Shown here: positions 1 through 7,368 of the stretch, in pieces
Layout: each line of letters starts with the position of its first letter
Position numbering within the stretch: the first letter of the stretch is position 1
Source: Verrucomicrobiota bacterium
GTDB lineage: Bacteria; Verrucomicrobiota; Verrucomicrobiia; Verrucomicrobiales; Akkermansiaceae
Assembly (NCBI GenBank): GCA_004293445.1
Contig: RDYP01000003.1
Location: 62,001-126,000 of the forward strand
DNA: 64,000 bases
Reading direction: 5' to 3'
Translations under genes and position numbers: made by a program
The notes under the pieces: generated by a model
Seen by the model: the letters and a program-made list of their open reading frames with translations, nothing else
Told to the model about the DNA's origin: nothing
The model's database searches: none

Positions 1-233
1 CCTACCAGGCGGAGCGCTGCGAAGCCTTCTACCGCGAGGCGGTGGAAGTCATGCCAAAGTCCGATGCCCGCGCACTGGTCCCCGCCGAGATCATGCGCTC
101 GGTCTATCAAAGCCTGCTTGAAAAAATGAAACGCGGCGGGTTCAAGGTCTTCGACCACCGCTACCGCCTCTCGAAAGCCCGCAAGATGGCGATCTTTTCC
201 AAGCACCTGCTTGGTTTCGGTTCCGCCACCTGA
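1..233 (+). CDS. Squalene/phytoene synthase family protein, C-terminal end (partial)
   Basis: Only the last 76 or so codons are present; the reading frame is open from position 3 and the start lies outside the window. The fragment ends a trans-isoprenyl diphosphate synthase of the squalene/phytoene synthase family. Visible family features are the run DARALVPAEIM, then a helix with VYQSLLEKMKRGGF, then VFDHRYRLSKARKM, which match the final helices of HpnD/HpnC-like head-to-head synthases. These enzymes condense two farnesyl diphosphates on the way to squalene and hopanoids, or two geranylgeranyl diphosphates to phytoene. The catalytic DxxxD motifs lie upstream and cannot be checked, so the product cannot be decided here. 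Confidence 0.8.
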   Translation, partial: YQAERCEAFYREAVEVMPKSDARALVPAEIMRSVYQSLLEKMKRGGFKVFDHRYRLSKARKMAIFSKHLLGFGSAT

Positions 234-266
234 AGATCCCGAGCGACCAACCCTCCGCTGCCCGCC

Positions 267-752
267 ATGAAATCCCTGCTGCCTCCATCCATCGCCCTGC
301 TCTTGGTCGGCTGTGTCTCGCCCCTGCCCTACGCCGACCAGCCGCCGCCACGCCTTCCGAATGGCGAGGTGTACTACCCCTACGCAACGGGTCGACCGGC
401 ACCGTACGCCGAGACCGGCCCACCGGGCACGGCGACACCCGCACCGACGCCCGCTCCCCCGCTGGACAGCGAAGTCGGCGTGTACGAAGCCCTACCCAGC
501 AACGCTCCAACTTCCCGGCCCACGCCGGGTCCAGCTCCCGCTCCAGCTCCAGCACCTCCCCTGGACAGCGCGGCACCCCGTCAGCCGCAGACCACACCCA
601 CCGCACCCGGCTATCCCTTCGCCAAGCGCACCGAAAATCCCAATCGAGTCGTCAGCCCATTCGCACCCTACAACGTGATCGACGTCGAAGGCTTCAAAAG
701 CGGGGCCCTCGCCAAGGATCCCTCCAACGGGAAGATCTTCCGCGTTCCCTGA
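267..752 (+). CDS. Proline-rich lipoprotein
   Basis: A 161-residue protein with a short signal peptide and a lipobox (LLVGC, Cys at residue 16), so it should be lipidated and anchored in the envelope. The middle (about residues 20-125) is low-complexity and rich in Pro, Ala and Thr, with repeated PAPAPAP-like runs. The last 30 residues change character and read SPFAPYNVIDVEGFKSGALAKD, then NGKIFRVP. A tail of this kind recurs, as far as I know, on small verrucomicrobial lipoproteins and may be the functional part. The gene follows the isoprenoid synthase by 33 bp. No Shine-Dalgarno sequence is seen; the ATG sits behind a C/T-rich stretch. Function unknown. Confidence 0.75.
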   Translation: MKSLLPPSIALLLVGCVSPLPYADQPPPRLPNGEVYYPYATGRPAPYAETGPPGTATPAPTPAPPLDSEVGVYEALPSNAPTSRPTPGPAPAPAPAPPLDSAAPRQPQTTPTAPGYPFAKRTENPNRVVSPFAPYNVIDVEGFKSGALAKDPSNGKIFRVP

Positions 753-798
753 GCCGCCCGCCTCTGCCGCGAGCGACTGCTCATGCCGTCTCTAAAAA

Positions 799-850
799 GG
801 GGAGCACACGCGCCCCCGCGTGTCGTTTCCGGCGCCCCCGCCGGAAACCG
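799..850. repeat. 51-bp double-hairpin repeat, copy 1
   Basis: Two adjacent stem-loops are written into one short segment. The first pairs ACACGCG with CGCGTGT, the second pairs GTTTCCGGCG with CGCCGGAAAC, each around a C-rich loop. The reverse complement of this copy matches the copy at 1734-1784 with a single mismatch. It lies in the gap of about 350 bases between two lipoprotein genes. The paired-hairpin form resembles REP-type intergenic repeats; no transposase is nearby. Confidence 0.8.
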
Positions 851-910
851 ACCCGCCTCCTCCCAAAGGTCTCGCCCCCGCCACAGCGCAATCGCCTCCC
901 CATCGCCAGC

Positions 911-990
911 CCCTACCATTTCATAAAAGGTAGGGCGAGGACCGCCGGGCCTGCCGACTTCGCCCGCGAAGCGACCTCAGGGGAGCAGTC
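911..990. repeat. Diverged copy of the GGTAGGG palindromic repeat
   Basis: CCCTACC (911-917), an A/T-rich spacer of about 11 bases and GGTAGGG (929 onward) reproduce the junction between the two tandem units at 61558-61811. The sequence after it (GGACCGCCGGGCC, then GCCGACTTCGCCCGCGAAG) follows the left arm of those units, but the right arm is missing. This looks like a decayed or partial member of the family. The rest of the gap before the next gene shows nothing else recognisable. Confidence 0.65.
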
Positions 991-1101
991 CTTGAATTCT
1001 GAATTTCTGCTTGGCAGGATCTTGGAAGCAACGGAACAGGCGATTTTTCTACAAATTCATCGCAATGACGCGGTGACATCCCATCTAACGTGAGGAAACC
1101 C

Positions 1102-1518
1102 ATGGCGAAGCTCCCACGAACAGCCGCACTGCTTGCAGCATCCCTTTGCCTTGCAGGCTGTGTGCTACCCATTCCTCATCGGCGGCTGCATTCGGCAGGC
1201 ATCGAAGCGACGGTTGTCGATGCTGACACGGCTTCGCCCGTTAGCGGGGCCAAGGTTTCAACTCCAGATGGAAGCAACCTACTGACGAGCACAAATGCCA
1301 AGGGGCGTTTTGAGATACCGTCCCGATATGGCTGGCACGGAGCGTATTTGATCGGGCCCATTTCCTATTCGCTGCTCCCTTACTTCGACATTCCCTCTCC
1401 TCAAGCTCCACTGAAGATCGAGGCAACTGGCTACCGGTCTCGGACCATCCAGCCATTCGATGAGATGCAGACCGACAAGCAGACTGGACAAGCGCTGATC
1501 CGACTTGAAGCCAAGTGA
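1102..1518 (+). CDS. Lipoprotein with carboxypeptidase-regulatory-like fold
   Basis: A protein of 138 residues with signal peptide and lipobox (CLAGC). After the lipidated Cys the sequence EATVVDADTASPVSGAKV ... TSTNAKGRFEIPSRYG has the pattern of a carboxypeptidase regulatory-like (transthyretin-like) beta-sandwich, common in surface lipoproteins. The ATG at 1102 is preferred to an in-frame GTG at 1090 because GAGG at 1092-1095 stands at Shine-Dalgarno distance. The gene is bracketed by an inverted pair of nearly identical double-hairpin repeats. Role unknown; envelope location is inferred. Confidence 0.75.
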   Translation: MAKLPRTAALLAASLCLAGCVLPIPHRRLHSAGIEATVVDADTASPVSGAKVSTPDGSNLLTSTNAKGRFEIPSRYGWHGAYLIGPISYSLLPYFDIPSPQAPLKIEATGYRSRTIQPFDEMQTDKQTGQALIRLEAK

Positions 1519-1733
1519 TCGAGCGCGCTCCGAAAAGGACCCTCGAGGGTCGGTCCTTGAATTTGGAATCAACCAAAATGCCGGGCAGACATTACCCACA
1601 AAAATCGTAAATCCCCGGAAAATAAGCGAAGAACTACGATTGAAGCAGGTCGGACGAATTGGGGCTCTTGGGGGCGGATGAAAAGACCCCGCCTGGGGCA
1701 TTTCTGGAGTTGGCTGGGTGGGGGGCTAAGGCA

Positions 1734-1784
1734 GGTTTCCGGCGGGGGCGCCGGAAACGACACGCGAGGGCGCGTGTGCTCCCC
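1734..1784. repeat. 51-bp double-hairpin repeat, copy 2 (inverted)
   Basis: Begins GGTTTCCGGCGGGGGC and ends GTGTGCTCCCC. It is the reverse complement of 799-850 with one base changed (G to A in the second loop). The two copies face each other across the lipoprotein gene at 1102-1518. The remainder of the gap from 1519 to 1910 is G-rich around 1655-1735 and otherwise without recognisable features. Confidence 0.8.
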
Positions 1785-1910
1785 GAAAGACCGAACTCTT
1801 TCCCCGAAAACCGGAGTAATCGAAGCCCGGGAAAATGCTAGAGCCGAGATCAGAACCAGCGCAGTGACGTGTCGCTGGCGTCATGCACAGTCCTTCGCTA
1901 GGAACGTGGA

Positions 1911-2399
1911 ATGACTGCTTCATTCACGATCACTCGCACGTTTTTACGCAGGTCCTACCTCAGGCGGATGTTCCACCGCTGGTGGCTGAATTTGATCGCG
2001 ATCGCGATGATCTCTCCGTCAGTGATCAGTGACTTGCAGAGGGGCACTTTGAGCAACATCTCGACGTTTGGCATCGCAGCAGTGTCGATACTGGTCTTGC
2101 GCCATGCGACTGCATGGTATCGCCAATCCCAAACCATCGACGACTGGATATCCAAGCAAGGCGAGGCCCCGATTCATTATCAGTTCGGAGCGGACGCGAT
2201 CACGGTGGAATCGACGATCGGGAAGAGCACCCTCAAATGGAGTGCCTTCAAGCGGTTGACCATCACGCCCTTCCACCTGTTGCTGGAATTCCCTCGCCGC
2301 CAAGGCGCGCTGAGCTTGCCGGCGAATCAAGTCACGCCTGAGGTGTGCACCTTCATCTGCGATCGATTTTCAGAAAATGGCCTGACCGTTAAGAGATAA
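1911..2399 (+). CDS. YcxB-like membrane protein
   Basis: A 162-residue protein. Two hydrophobic segments lie near residues 24-42 and 48-64, followed by a soluble C-terminal half. In that half, FGADAITVESTIGKSTLKWSAF then LLLEFPRRQGALSLPANQ fits the YcxB-like C-terminal domain, a small beta-rich domain found on integral membrane proteins of unknown function. AGGA at about 1901-1904 supports the ATG start. It stands alone between two repeat-containing gaps. The family has no settled biochemical role, so none is assigned. Confidence 0.7.
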   Translation: MTASFTITRTFLRRSYLRRMFHRWWLNLIAIAMISPSVISDLQRGTLSNISTFGIAAVSILVLRHATAWYRQSQTIDDWISKQGEAPIHYQFGADAITVESTIGKSTLKWSAFKRLTITPFHLLLEFPRRQGALSLPANQVTPEVCTFICDRFSENGLTVKR

Positions 2400-2742
2400 G
2401 GCATTGCAGCACGGCAAGAGCCAAGCGTGGGGGAACCACGGCCCTTTCCTCGCTGGCAGCACTTGCGGCGACACGACGGGAAGGGACTGGGTCTTCGGGA
2501 AAAGTCATGGCACGCCTTATCGTGTTCTCTATCGCAGTCCCCGCTCAGGAAGAAGTGGGCAGGCCCCGCCCCACCGGGTTTGGGGGTGGCTGCCGCCCCT
2601 TGCTTGTTCATCCAGCATCGCTTGTTCCGGCTCTGGTCCAACGCATTTCTTCACCCACGCTGCTTGCCTCATCCATACGCGGCGAGCTGCATCAGGAATG
2701 ATCTTTCCATCGTCGGGGCAGGTGCCAGCCTTGGGGCGATCC
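2400..2742. other. Gene-poor gap with GC-rich hairpin
   Basis: An open frame runs through this gap into the next gene, but its translation is not protein-like and the F-domain homology starts only at 2743. An imperfect hairpin occupies 2558-2594, with GGCAG pairing with CTGCC and CCCACC pairing with GGTGG. No promoter or RNA motif could be recognised. Confidence 0.45.
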
Positions 2743-3726
2743 ATGAAATTCAGCCACGCGCGGAAGCATTTGTTCTACACCGAACTGGCCAAGCTGATCA
2801 CGGCCGGTTTCGGGATCCGCGATGCAGTCCGGGTCATGCTCGATGCGCGCCCGCAGGGTGCGGAGGCCACTTTGCTCGATGCGCTGGATCGAAGCCTGGC
2901 ATCCGGAACGAGCATCACCGGGGCCTTTGCCGCGAATGGGTCCGCCATTTCGGAACTCGAGCAGCGGCTGATCGGTGCCGGCGAGCGTGCAGGTCGTCTC
3001 GGTCCCGCCTTCGAACAACTCGCCGACTACTTCGGAATGCTGGCCGGCGCGCGTCGGGACGCTTTGGCCGGGATGGCCTATCCGCTGTTCTTGCTCCACC
3101 TCGGGCTTTTCACCGCGGTTCTGGTGCCGGGGCTGATGAGTCAGGCGGGGCTGACCTCGATCCTTGCGGACTTTTTCATCCTCATCGTCTTGCTCTATGC
3201 CGGGCTCGGCGGGATCGGGATGGGCCTGCGTGCCTTGATGGCTACGGCACGGCATCAGGCGGGGCGGGATCGACTGCTAAATGCCCTGCCACTGGTCGGG
3301 CGGACGCGTCGCGCTCTGGCCATGGCCCGCTTCACCAAGGTCTATCACGGATGCCTGCTCGCCGGACTGCCGATGGCGGAGACGGTGGAAACCGCCGCGC
3401 AGGCATCGGCCAGCGGCGCGCTTGCTGAGGCGGGTCGACAACTCCTGCTAGCCCTTGGCCGCGGTGCCGCGCTGGGGCCGGTCTTTCTATCGTGCGATGC
3501 CTTCCCGCCAGCTTTCGCGCGGTCCTACTCGACCGCCGAAGAGTGCGGCGGCCTCGACACGGACCTCGCCCGCTGGTCGGCATGGTATCAAGAAGAAGCG
3601 GCCACCGCGATGAAGCTCACCGGCAGTCTGCTCGCGAAAGGGTTTTACTTCATCGTGCTGATCTTCGTCGCCTGGACGGTGCTCCGCGCCTACGGCGGCT
3701 ATCTCGCGGAGTTGGACAAAATTTGA
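2743..3726 (+). CDS. Type II secretion system F-domain protein
   Basis: A 327-residue protein with two copies of the T2SSF fold. The first begins FYTELAKLITAGFGIRDAV near residue 8. The second begins MARFTKVYHGCLLAGLPMAE near residue 195. Hydrophobic segments lie around residues 115-165 and 295-315, as in GspF/PilC platform proteins of type II secretion and type IV pilus machines. It is shorter than GspF (about 400 residues). No GspE ATPase, pseudopilin or secretin gene is next to it, so it either joins components encoded elsewhere or is an isolated paralogue. The ATG at 2743 is chosen because homology begins there. Confidence 0.8.
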   Translation: MKFSHARKHLFYTELAKLITAGFGIRDAVRVMLDARPQGAEATLLDALDRSLASGTSITGAFAANGSAISELEQRLIGAGERAGRLGPAFEQLADYFGMLAGARRDALAGMAYPLFLLHLGLFTAVLVPGLMSQAGLTSILADFFILIVLLYAGLGGIGMGLRALMATARHQAGRDRLLNALPLVGRTRRALAMARFTKVYHGCLLAGLPMAETVETAAQASASGALAEAGRQLLLALGRGAALGPVFLSCDAFPPAFARSYSTAEECGGLDTDLARWSAWYQEEAATAMKLTGSLLAKGFYFIVLIFVAWTVLRAYGGYLAELDKI

Positions 3727-3746
3727 CGCACTGAGCTCCCCCCATC

Positions 3747-4013
3747 TTACTTGCGCAAGGCCTTGCCGATCGCCAGCAGGGTCCACGCCCCAACGCTGGC
3801 GGTGATCAGCGACTTAGCGGAGGGCAGCCAGACGCCGGGATCGGCTGCCGGCAAAAAGCCCGTATGACGACCGACCCAGCCGCCCAGCATGGCACCGGCG
3901 ATCCCGAGCACGGTGGTTCCCAAGAAGCCGGTCTTCCGTCCGCCCCGAATCAGGATGCGAGCGATCAAACCTGCAAACCAGCCGAGCAATATCCAAGCAA
4001 CCAGATCCGCCAT
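3747..4013 (-). CDS. GlsB/YeaQ/YmgE family membrane protein
   Basis: A small 88-residue membrane protein. WILLGWFAGLIARILIRGG, FLGTTVLGIAGAMLGGWVG and a C-terminal hydrophobic segment give three membrane helices rich in Gly. This is the pattern of the GlsB/YeaQ/YmgE (transglycosylase-associated) family, which is often linked to stress response but biochemically undefined. The start at 4013 (MADLVAW) is preferred because the upstream extension is not protein-like and would run through the divergent intergenic space. The gene converges on the T2SSF gene with a 20-bp gap and is divergent from the gene at 4193. Confidence 0.8.
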   Translation of the reverse strand: MADLVAWILLGWFAGLIARILIRGGRKTGFLGTTVLGIAGAMLGGWVGRHTGFLPAADPGVWLPSAKSLITASVGAWTLLAIGKALRK

Positions 4014-4192
4014 GCTTGCGAGTTTAAGCAAGCCTGCCTCCCTCCGCACAAGCTTTGAGGATCGATCCCGGGCTGAACCGCATGGCATGGCGACCCGCTG
4101 ATGGGTCGCGGGAGCTTCCCCCATCCGATCCATCGGGGGGCCGGAATGGATTCGCATCGACGCCCCGGGCGGGGGGCTCCACGCTCCGCGCC

Positions 4193-6151
4193 ATGGGCGA
4201 GGCCAAGAACAAGAAGCAGCGGGAATGTCCGGCCAAGGGCGGCATCATCAGCCCCGACGAATGCGGGCGCGGAAGAAACTCGGTGTTCACCTGCCCCACG
4301 GACTGCGTCCACAACCCCTTCGCGACGGCGAATTTCGCGAGCCACTACGCCCCGCTCGAAGCGCGCGTGACGGAAAACCTCAGCCGCAAACTCGGCAGCG
4401 AACTCACGCCAGCCCAGCTCCGCGAACTCGCCGACGCGATCGACCAGCACGACGGGTTCACCTGCCATGCGCTCCACGTGTGGCACGTCCACGGCGAAGG
4501 GCGGCTCACGCGCTGGATGGCCGACGCTTTCCAACGCGGCTGGAAAAACGACGAGCAGGTGATGCTTTCCCATCTGGCATCGATCCGCCCCGCCCTGCTT
4601 GAATTCCGCGAAGTGCGGGACGACCTGTCCTGTGTCGCCGTCGATCTCTTGCACCCCGAGTCGCCCCCCTTCGTCGCGATCGATCCCGCGGCGGCATCGA
4701 GGCTCGGCCGCTTCGCGGTCATGCTCGGCTGGCGGCATGACCTTCCCAACGGGCAAAGGATCAGCGGCGAATTGCTGGAGCTGCCGCTGAGCCCCGGTCA
4801 GGATCCGCTGGCAAGTTTCCACGCGCTGCTCGAGCAACTCGGCGCACCCGCCGACGATCGCGACGCGTGGCTGATGGAACACATGCCCTTGCTGGCGGAA
4901 GCCTTCACGGCGATCGAAGCCGCGCGACAAGAAAAACGGGTCACCGCCACCGACTTGCAAAGCTTCGTCCTCCACCATCGGATCGAACCCTCCGCAGCCG
5001 CGACCCTGCCCGATCTCCTCCGCGAGCATCCCCGCCTCTTCCACGGAGCACCGCAGGATGGCAAGGCTCTCCTGCGAGCCGGTCTGCTCGACGAGTCGTG
5101 CGACCGCGATCACGACGAGCATGCCGACATGGTCGCCGTGCTGACGGTGTATCCCGACCACTTGGAAGTCGAAGCAATCGGCGAAGCCAAGGCCGCCCAA
5201 GCCCGGCGCTTCATCGCTTCGCTCGGAGTCGCGCTGGGCCCCGAAGAATGCACGATCGAGGACCTCGCGGCGAGCCTGCCCAAACAAGAGTACGATCCCG
5301 AACTCGTCCCGGCGTGCTTTCTCGAAAACCTCGAACCACTCGAACCCGACAGCCCCGTCGTGCTCAAAGACCCGGCCGGTCCGACGCTGGCCTGGCGGTA
5401 TCGAAACTTCGCCCACACCGCGCTGCCGATTTTGAAGAACCGGACCCCGCGTGAGGCGGCGGCCGATACCACCCTGCGGCCGCAGCTGGTCCAACTGATG
5501 AAAGGTCATCTGCGCGCCTGCGACATCGAACGCCGGACCCGCGGAACGGACTTCGACCTGAACCCCCTGCTCGGCGAGCTCGGGCTCGACGAACTGATCC
5601 TGCCGCCACCTCCGCTCGGCTGGCTGGCCGAGGACGAGACCGAGGACGACGCGATCCCCCTCGACCCGCCACCGCCACAAGCGCTGCTGGACGGCGAAGA
5701 GCTGTCGCGGCGGATCGAACTGGTCACCAGCGACGAGGCGCTTTGGAACCGGCTCGACATCCGTCTGGCGGACGTGCTCGACGCCTTCAACGACCTCTCC
5801 GAAAAGCTCAACCCGCACGAACTGGAAGCCCTGCAGACCACCGTGTTGGCCGCGCTCGGTGCCCTGCACATCGAGCAGGTTCCCGGCTACGAACCCGATC
5901 CCGAGCGGATGCTCGCCCGCTACGAGGCGTGGATCCGCAGCGGCGACGATGAGGAAGAACTGGCGGACTACGTGGAGAGGATTTTCGAGGGCAGCTGCCA
6001 ACCCCGACTCTGCGAGGCGGCTGCGGACCTGCTCTTCGTGCTGGAAAAAGAGTGCGGGAAGAAATTCCGCGCCAAACGGCTCGACGTCATCCTGACCGCG
6101 CTGGCCGCAGCCGTGTGGGAGGCCGCCCATTGGCCGCCACTGCCCGGCTAG
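4193..6151 (+). CDS. Large hypothetical protein with N-terminal Cys motif
   Basis: A 652-residue cytoplasmic protein with no signal peptide or membrane segment. The first 45 residues are Lys-rich and carry a Cys cluster, CPAKGG ... CGRGRNS ... CPTDCVHNPF, which looks able to bind zinc and recalls the start of a group of uncharacterised verrucomicrobial proteins. The rest is acidic and predominantly helical, with Leu-rich segments and a Pro-rich linker (about residues 465-500). No catalytic motif was recognised. The start at 4193 is where the Cys motif and conserved-looking sequence begin; upstream in-frame ATGs would add a sequence of a different, shadow-like composition. Function unknown. 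Confidence 0.7.
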   Translation: MGEAKNKKQRECPAKGGIISPDECGRGRNSVFTCPTDCVHNPFATANFASHYAPLEARVTENLSRKLGSELTPAQLRELADAIDQHDGFTCHALHVWHVHGEGRLTRWMADAFQRGWKNDEQVMLSHLASIRPALLEFREVRDDLSCVAVDLLHPESPPFVAIDPAAASRLGRFAVMLGWRHDLPNGQRISGELLELPLSPGQDPLASFHALLEQLGAPADDRDAWLMEHMPLLAEAFTAIEAARQEKRVTATDLQSFVLHHRIEPSAAATLPDLLREHPRLFHGAPQDGKALLRAGLLDESCDRDHDEHADMVAVLTVYPDHLEVEAIGEAKAAQARRFIASLGVALGPEECTIEDLAASLPKQEYDPELVPACFLENLEPLEPDSPVVLKDPAGPTLAWRYRNFAHTALPILKNRTPREAAADTTLRPQLVQLMKGHLRACDIERRTRGTDFDLNPLLGELGLDELILPPPPLGWLAEDETEDDAIPLDPPPPQALLDGEELSRRIELVTSDEALWNRLDIRLADVLDAFNDLSEKLNPHELEALQTTVLAALGALHIEQVPGYEPDPERMLARYEAWIRSGDDEEELADYVERIFEGSCQPRLCEAAADLLFVLEKECGKKFRAKRLDVILTALAAAVWEAAHWPPLPG

Positions 6152-6178
6152 CCGCTCGGGAGTGCCGGGAGCAAGCGG

Positions 6179-6643
6179 TCAGCCATCGAAGCCGTGGTCG
6201 GGCAGCAATTCGCGGCCGGTAGCGGCGGCCACGGCGAGCACGTCGCAGCGCTCGTTTTCTTTGTGACCGGCGTGGCCACGCAGCCATTTCCAAGTGATCT
6301 GATGGCTGGCGGTGGCAGCCGACAGGCGGAGCCAGAGATCCTGGTTTTTCACCGGCTGATTGGCGGCGGTTTTCCAGCCCTTTGCCTTCCAGCCCTTGAT
6401 CCAGTTTTTCGTCATCGCATCGATGACGTAGCGCGAGTCCGACAGCAGCTCGATGCTGCACGCTTCCTTGAGGGTCTCCAGCGCCACGATCGTGGCGAGC
6501 AGCTCCATCCGGTTGTTGGTCGTGCGGGCATAGCCCTTGGACAGCTCCAGTCGATGTCGGCCGCAGACCATGACCACGCCGTAACCGCCGGGGCCGGGGT
6601 TGCCTTTGCAGGCACCGTCGGTATGGATGACCACGCTTTTCAT
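6179..6643 (-). CDS. rnhA: Ribonuclease HI
   Basis: A 154-residue protein matching the full length of bacterial RNase HI, which cleaves the RNA strand of RNA-DNA hybrids such as Okazaki primers and R-loops. The metal-binding carboxylates are all visible: Asp in HTDGACKGNPGPGG near the N-terminus, Glu in NNRMELLA, Asp in LLSDSRYV and Asp in NERCDVLA. The basic handle region NWIKGWKAKGWKTAANQPV is present, as in E. coli RNase HI. It lies 117 bp downstream of the exported thioredoxin-like gene, beyond a terminator, so it probably has its own promoter. A second RNase H (type HIII) is encoded at 55.8 kb. Confidence 0.95.
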   Translation of the reverse strand: MKSVVIHTDGACKGNPGPGGYGVVMVCGRHRLELSKGYARTTNNRMELLATIVALETLKEACSIELLSDSRYVIDAMTKNWIKGWKAKGWKTAANQPVKNQDLWLRLSAATASHQITWKWLRGHAGHKENERCDVLAVAAATGRELLPDHGFDG

Positions 6644-6707
6644 TTTGCGGACGGGAGCGAAGGGCGAATGAGAGGGCTTGCGGGCAATGTTTTCACGCGA
6701 ATGGGCA

Positions 6708-6728
6708 CGAAAAAGCCGCCCCGGCGGC
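6708..6728 (-). terminator. Rho-independent terminator downstream of the TlpA-like gene
   Basis: On the minus strand a GCCGC/GCGGC stem around a short G-rich loop is followed directly by TTTTT. It lies about 33 bases past the stop codon of the gene at 6761-7261 and separates it from rnhA. Confidence 0.7.
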
Positions 6729-6760
6729 CCGGAACGGCATTCGGGAAAAGTGCGGGCGGA

Positions 6761-7261
6761 TCACTTCTTGGCAGCGGCCTTGAGAGCGTCCTTCACCGAG
6801 TCCTCGAACTCATCGTCGGCGGGATGGCCGTGCCAGACGAGCTTGCCATCGCTGCCGAAAACCAAGGCGTGGGGAATGCCATCGCTCGGGACGGGAGTGG
6901 AGCCGCCGGCCATGACCGGATATTTCACTTTGGCCTTTTTGAGCACCGCGAGGATCTGCTCTTGCGAACTGTTCTGGCGTTCCATGCCGACGACCACGAG
7001 ACCCTTCTTTTGGTAGCGCCTCGCCAGCTTGGCGAGCTCCGGCAGGCTGGCGATGCAGGGCGGGCATTGGACGCCCCACTCCTCGACCACCACGACCTTG
7101 CCGTCGAGGGCGGCGGCGTCGAAAGCGACGTCGTTGATGACTTCCGTCCAGCGCACTTGGGAGAGCGAGGCATCCGGCACGGAAGGCTTGTCCTTTTTGC
7201 CTGCGAAGGCAGGGGCGGCGCACGCGAGAAGCGCGCAGAAGAGGGTGGCAACGGTTTTCAT
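6761..7261 (-). CDS. Exported TlpA-like thioredoxin-fold protein
   Basis: A 166-residue protein with a cleavable signal peptide (ending PAFAG) and a thioredoxin fold. The redox motif is CPPC in EEWGVQCPPCIASLPELAKL near residue 65. The cis-Pro region follows in SDGIPHALVFGSDGK. Proteins of the TlpA/ResA group act in the periplasm as thiol-disulfide reductants, for example in cytochrome c maturation. It lies downstream of lysC on the same strand, and a second exported CPPC protein lies upstream of lysC, so the three may share transcription. The physiological partner is not evident; no cytochrome maturation gene is close. Confidence 0.85.
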   Translation of the reverse strand: MKTVATLFCALLACAAPAFAGKKDKPSVPDASLSQVRWTEVINDVAFDAAALDGKVVVVEEWGVQCPPCIASLPELAKLARRYQKKGLVVVGMERQNSSQEQILAVLKKAKVKYPVMAGGSTPVPSDGIPHALVFGSDGKLVWHGHPADDEFEDSVKDALKAAAKK

Positions 7262-7368
7262 AGCGGTACGGTTGAGGGACGGCCCCGGGATGGAGCTTCC
7301 GAGCGGATGGGAGTGTGCACGGGATCCGCCGGGCAGGCGAGAAAATCCCCGCGAGCCCGAGGAGCGGC

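Noticed and set aside
2404-2742. N-terminal extension of 113 codons for the T2SSF protein.
   Set aside because: The extension is not protein-like and F-domain similarity begins only at 2743.
3965-6130. A 721-codon open frame on the minus strand opposite the Cys-motif gene.
   Set aside because: Its translation is low-complexity and rich in Gly, Arg, Glu and Val in the way of an antisense shadow of a GC-rich gene; the plus strand frame has the Cys motif and the normal composition.
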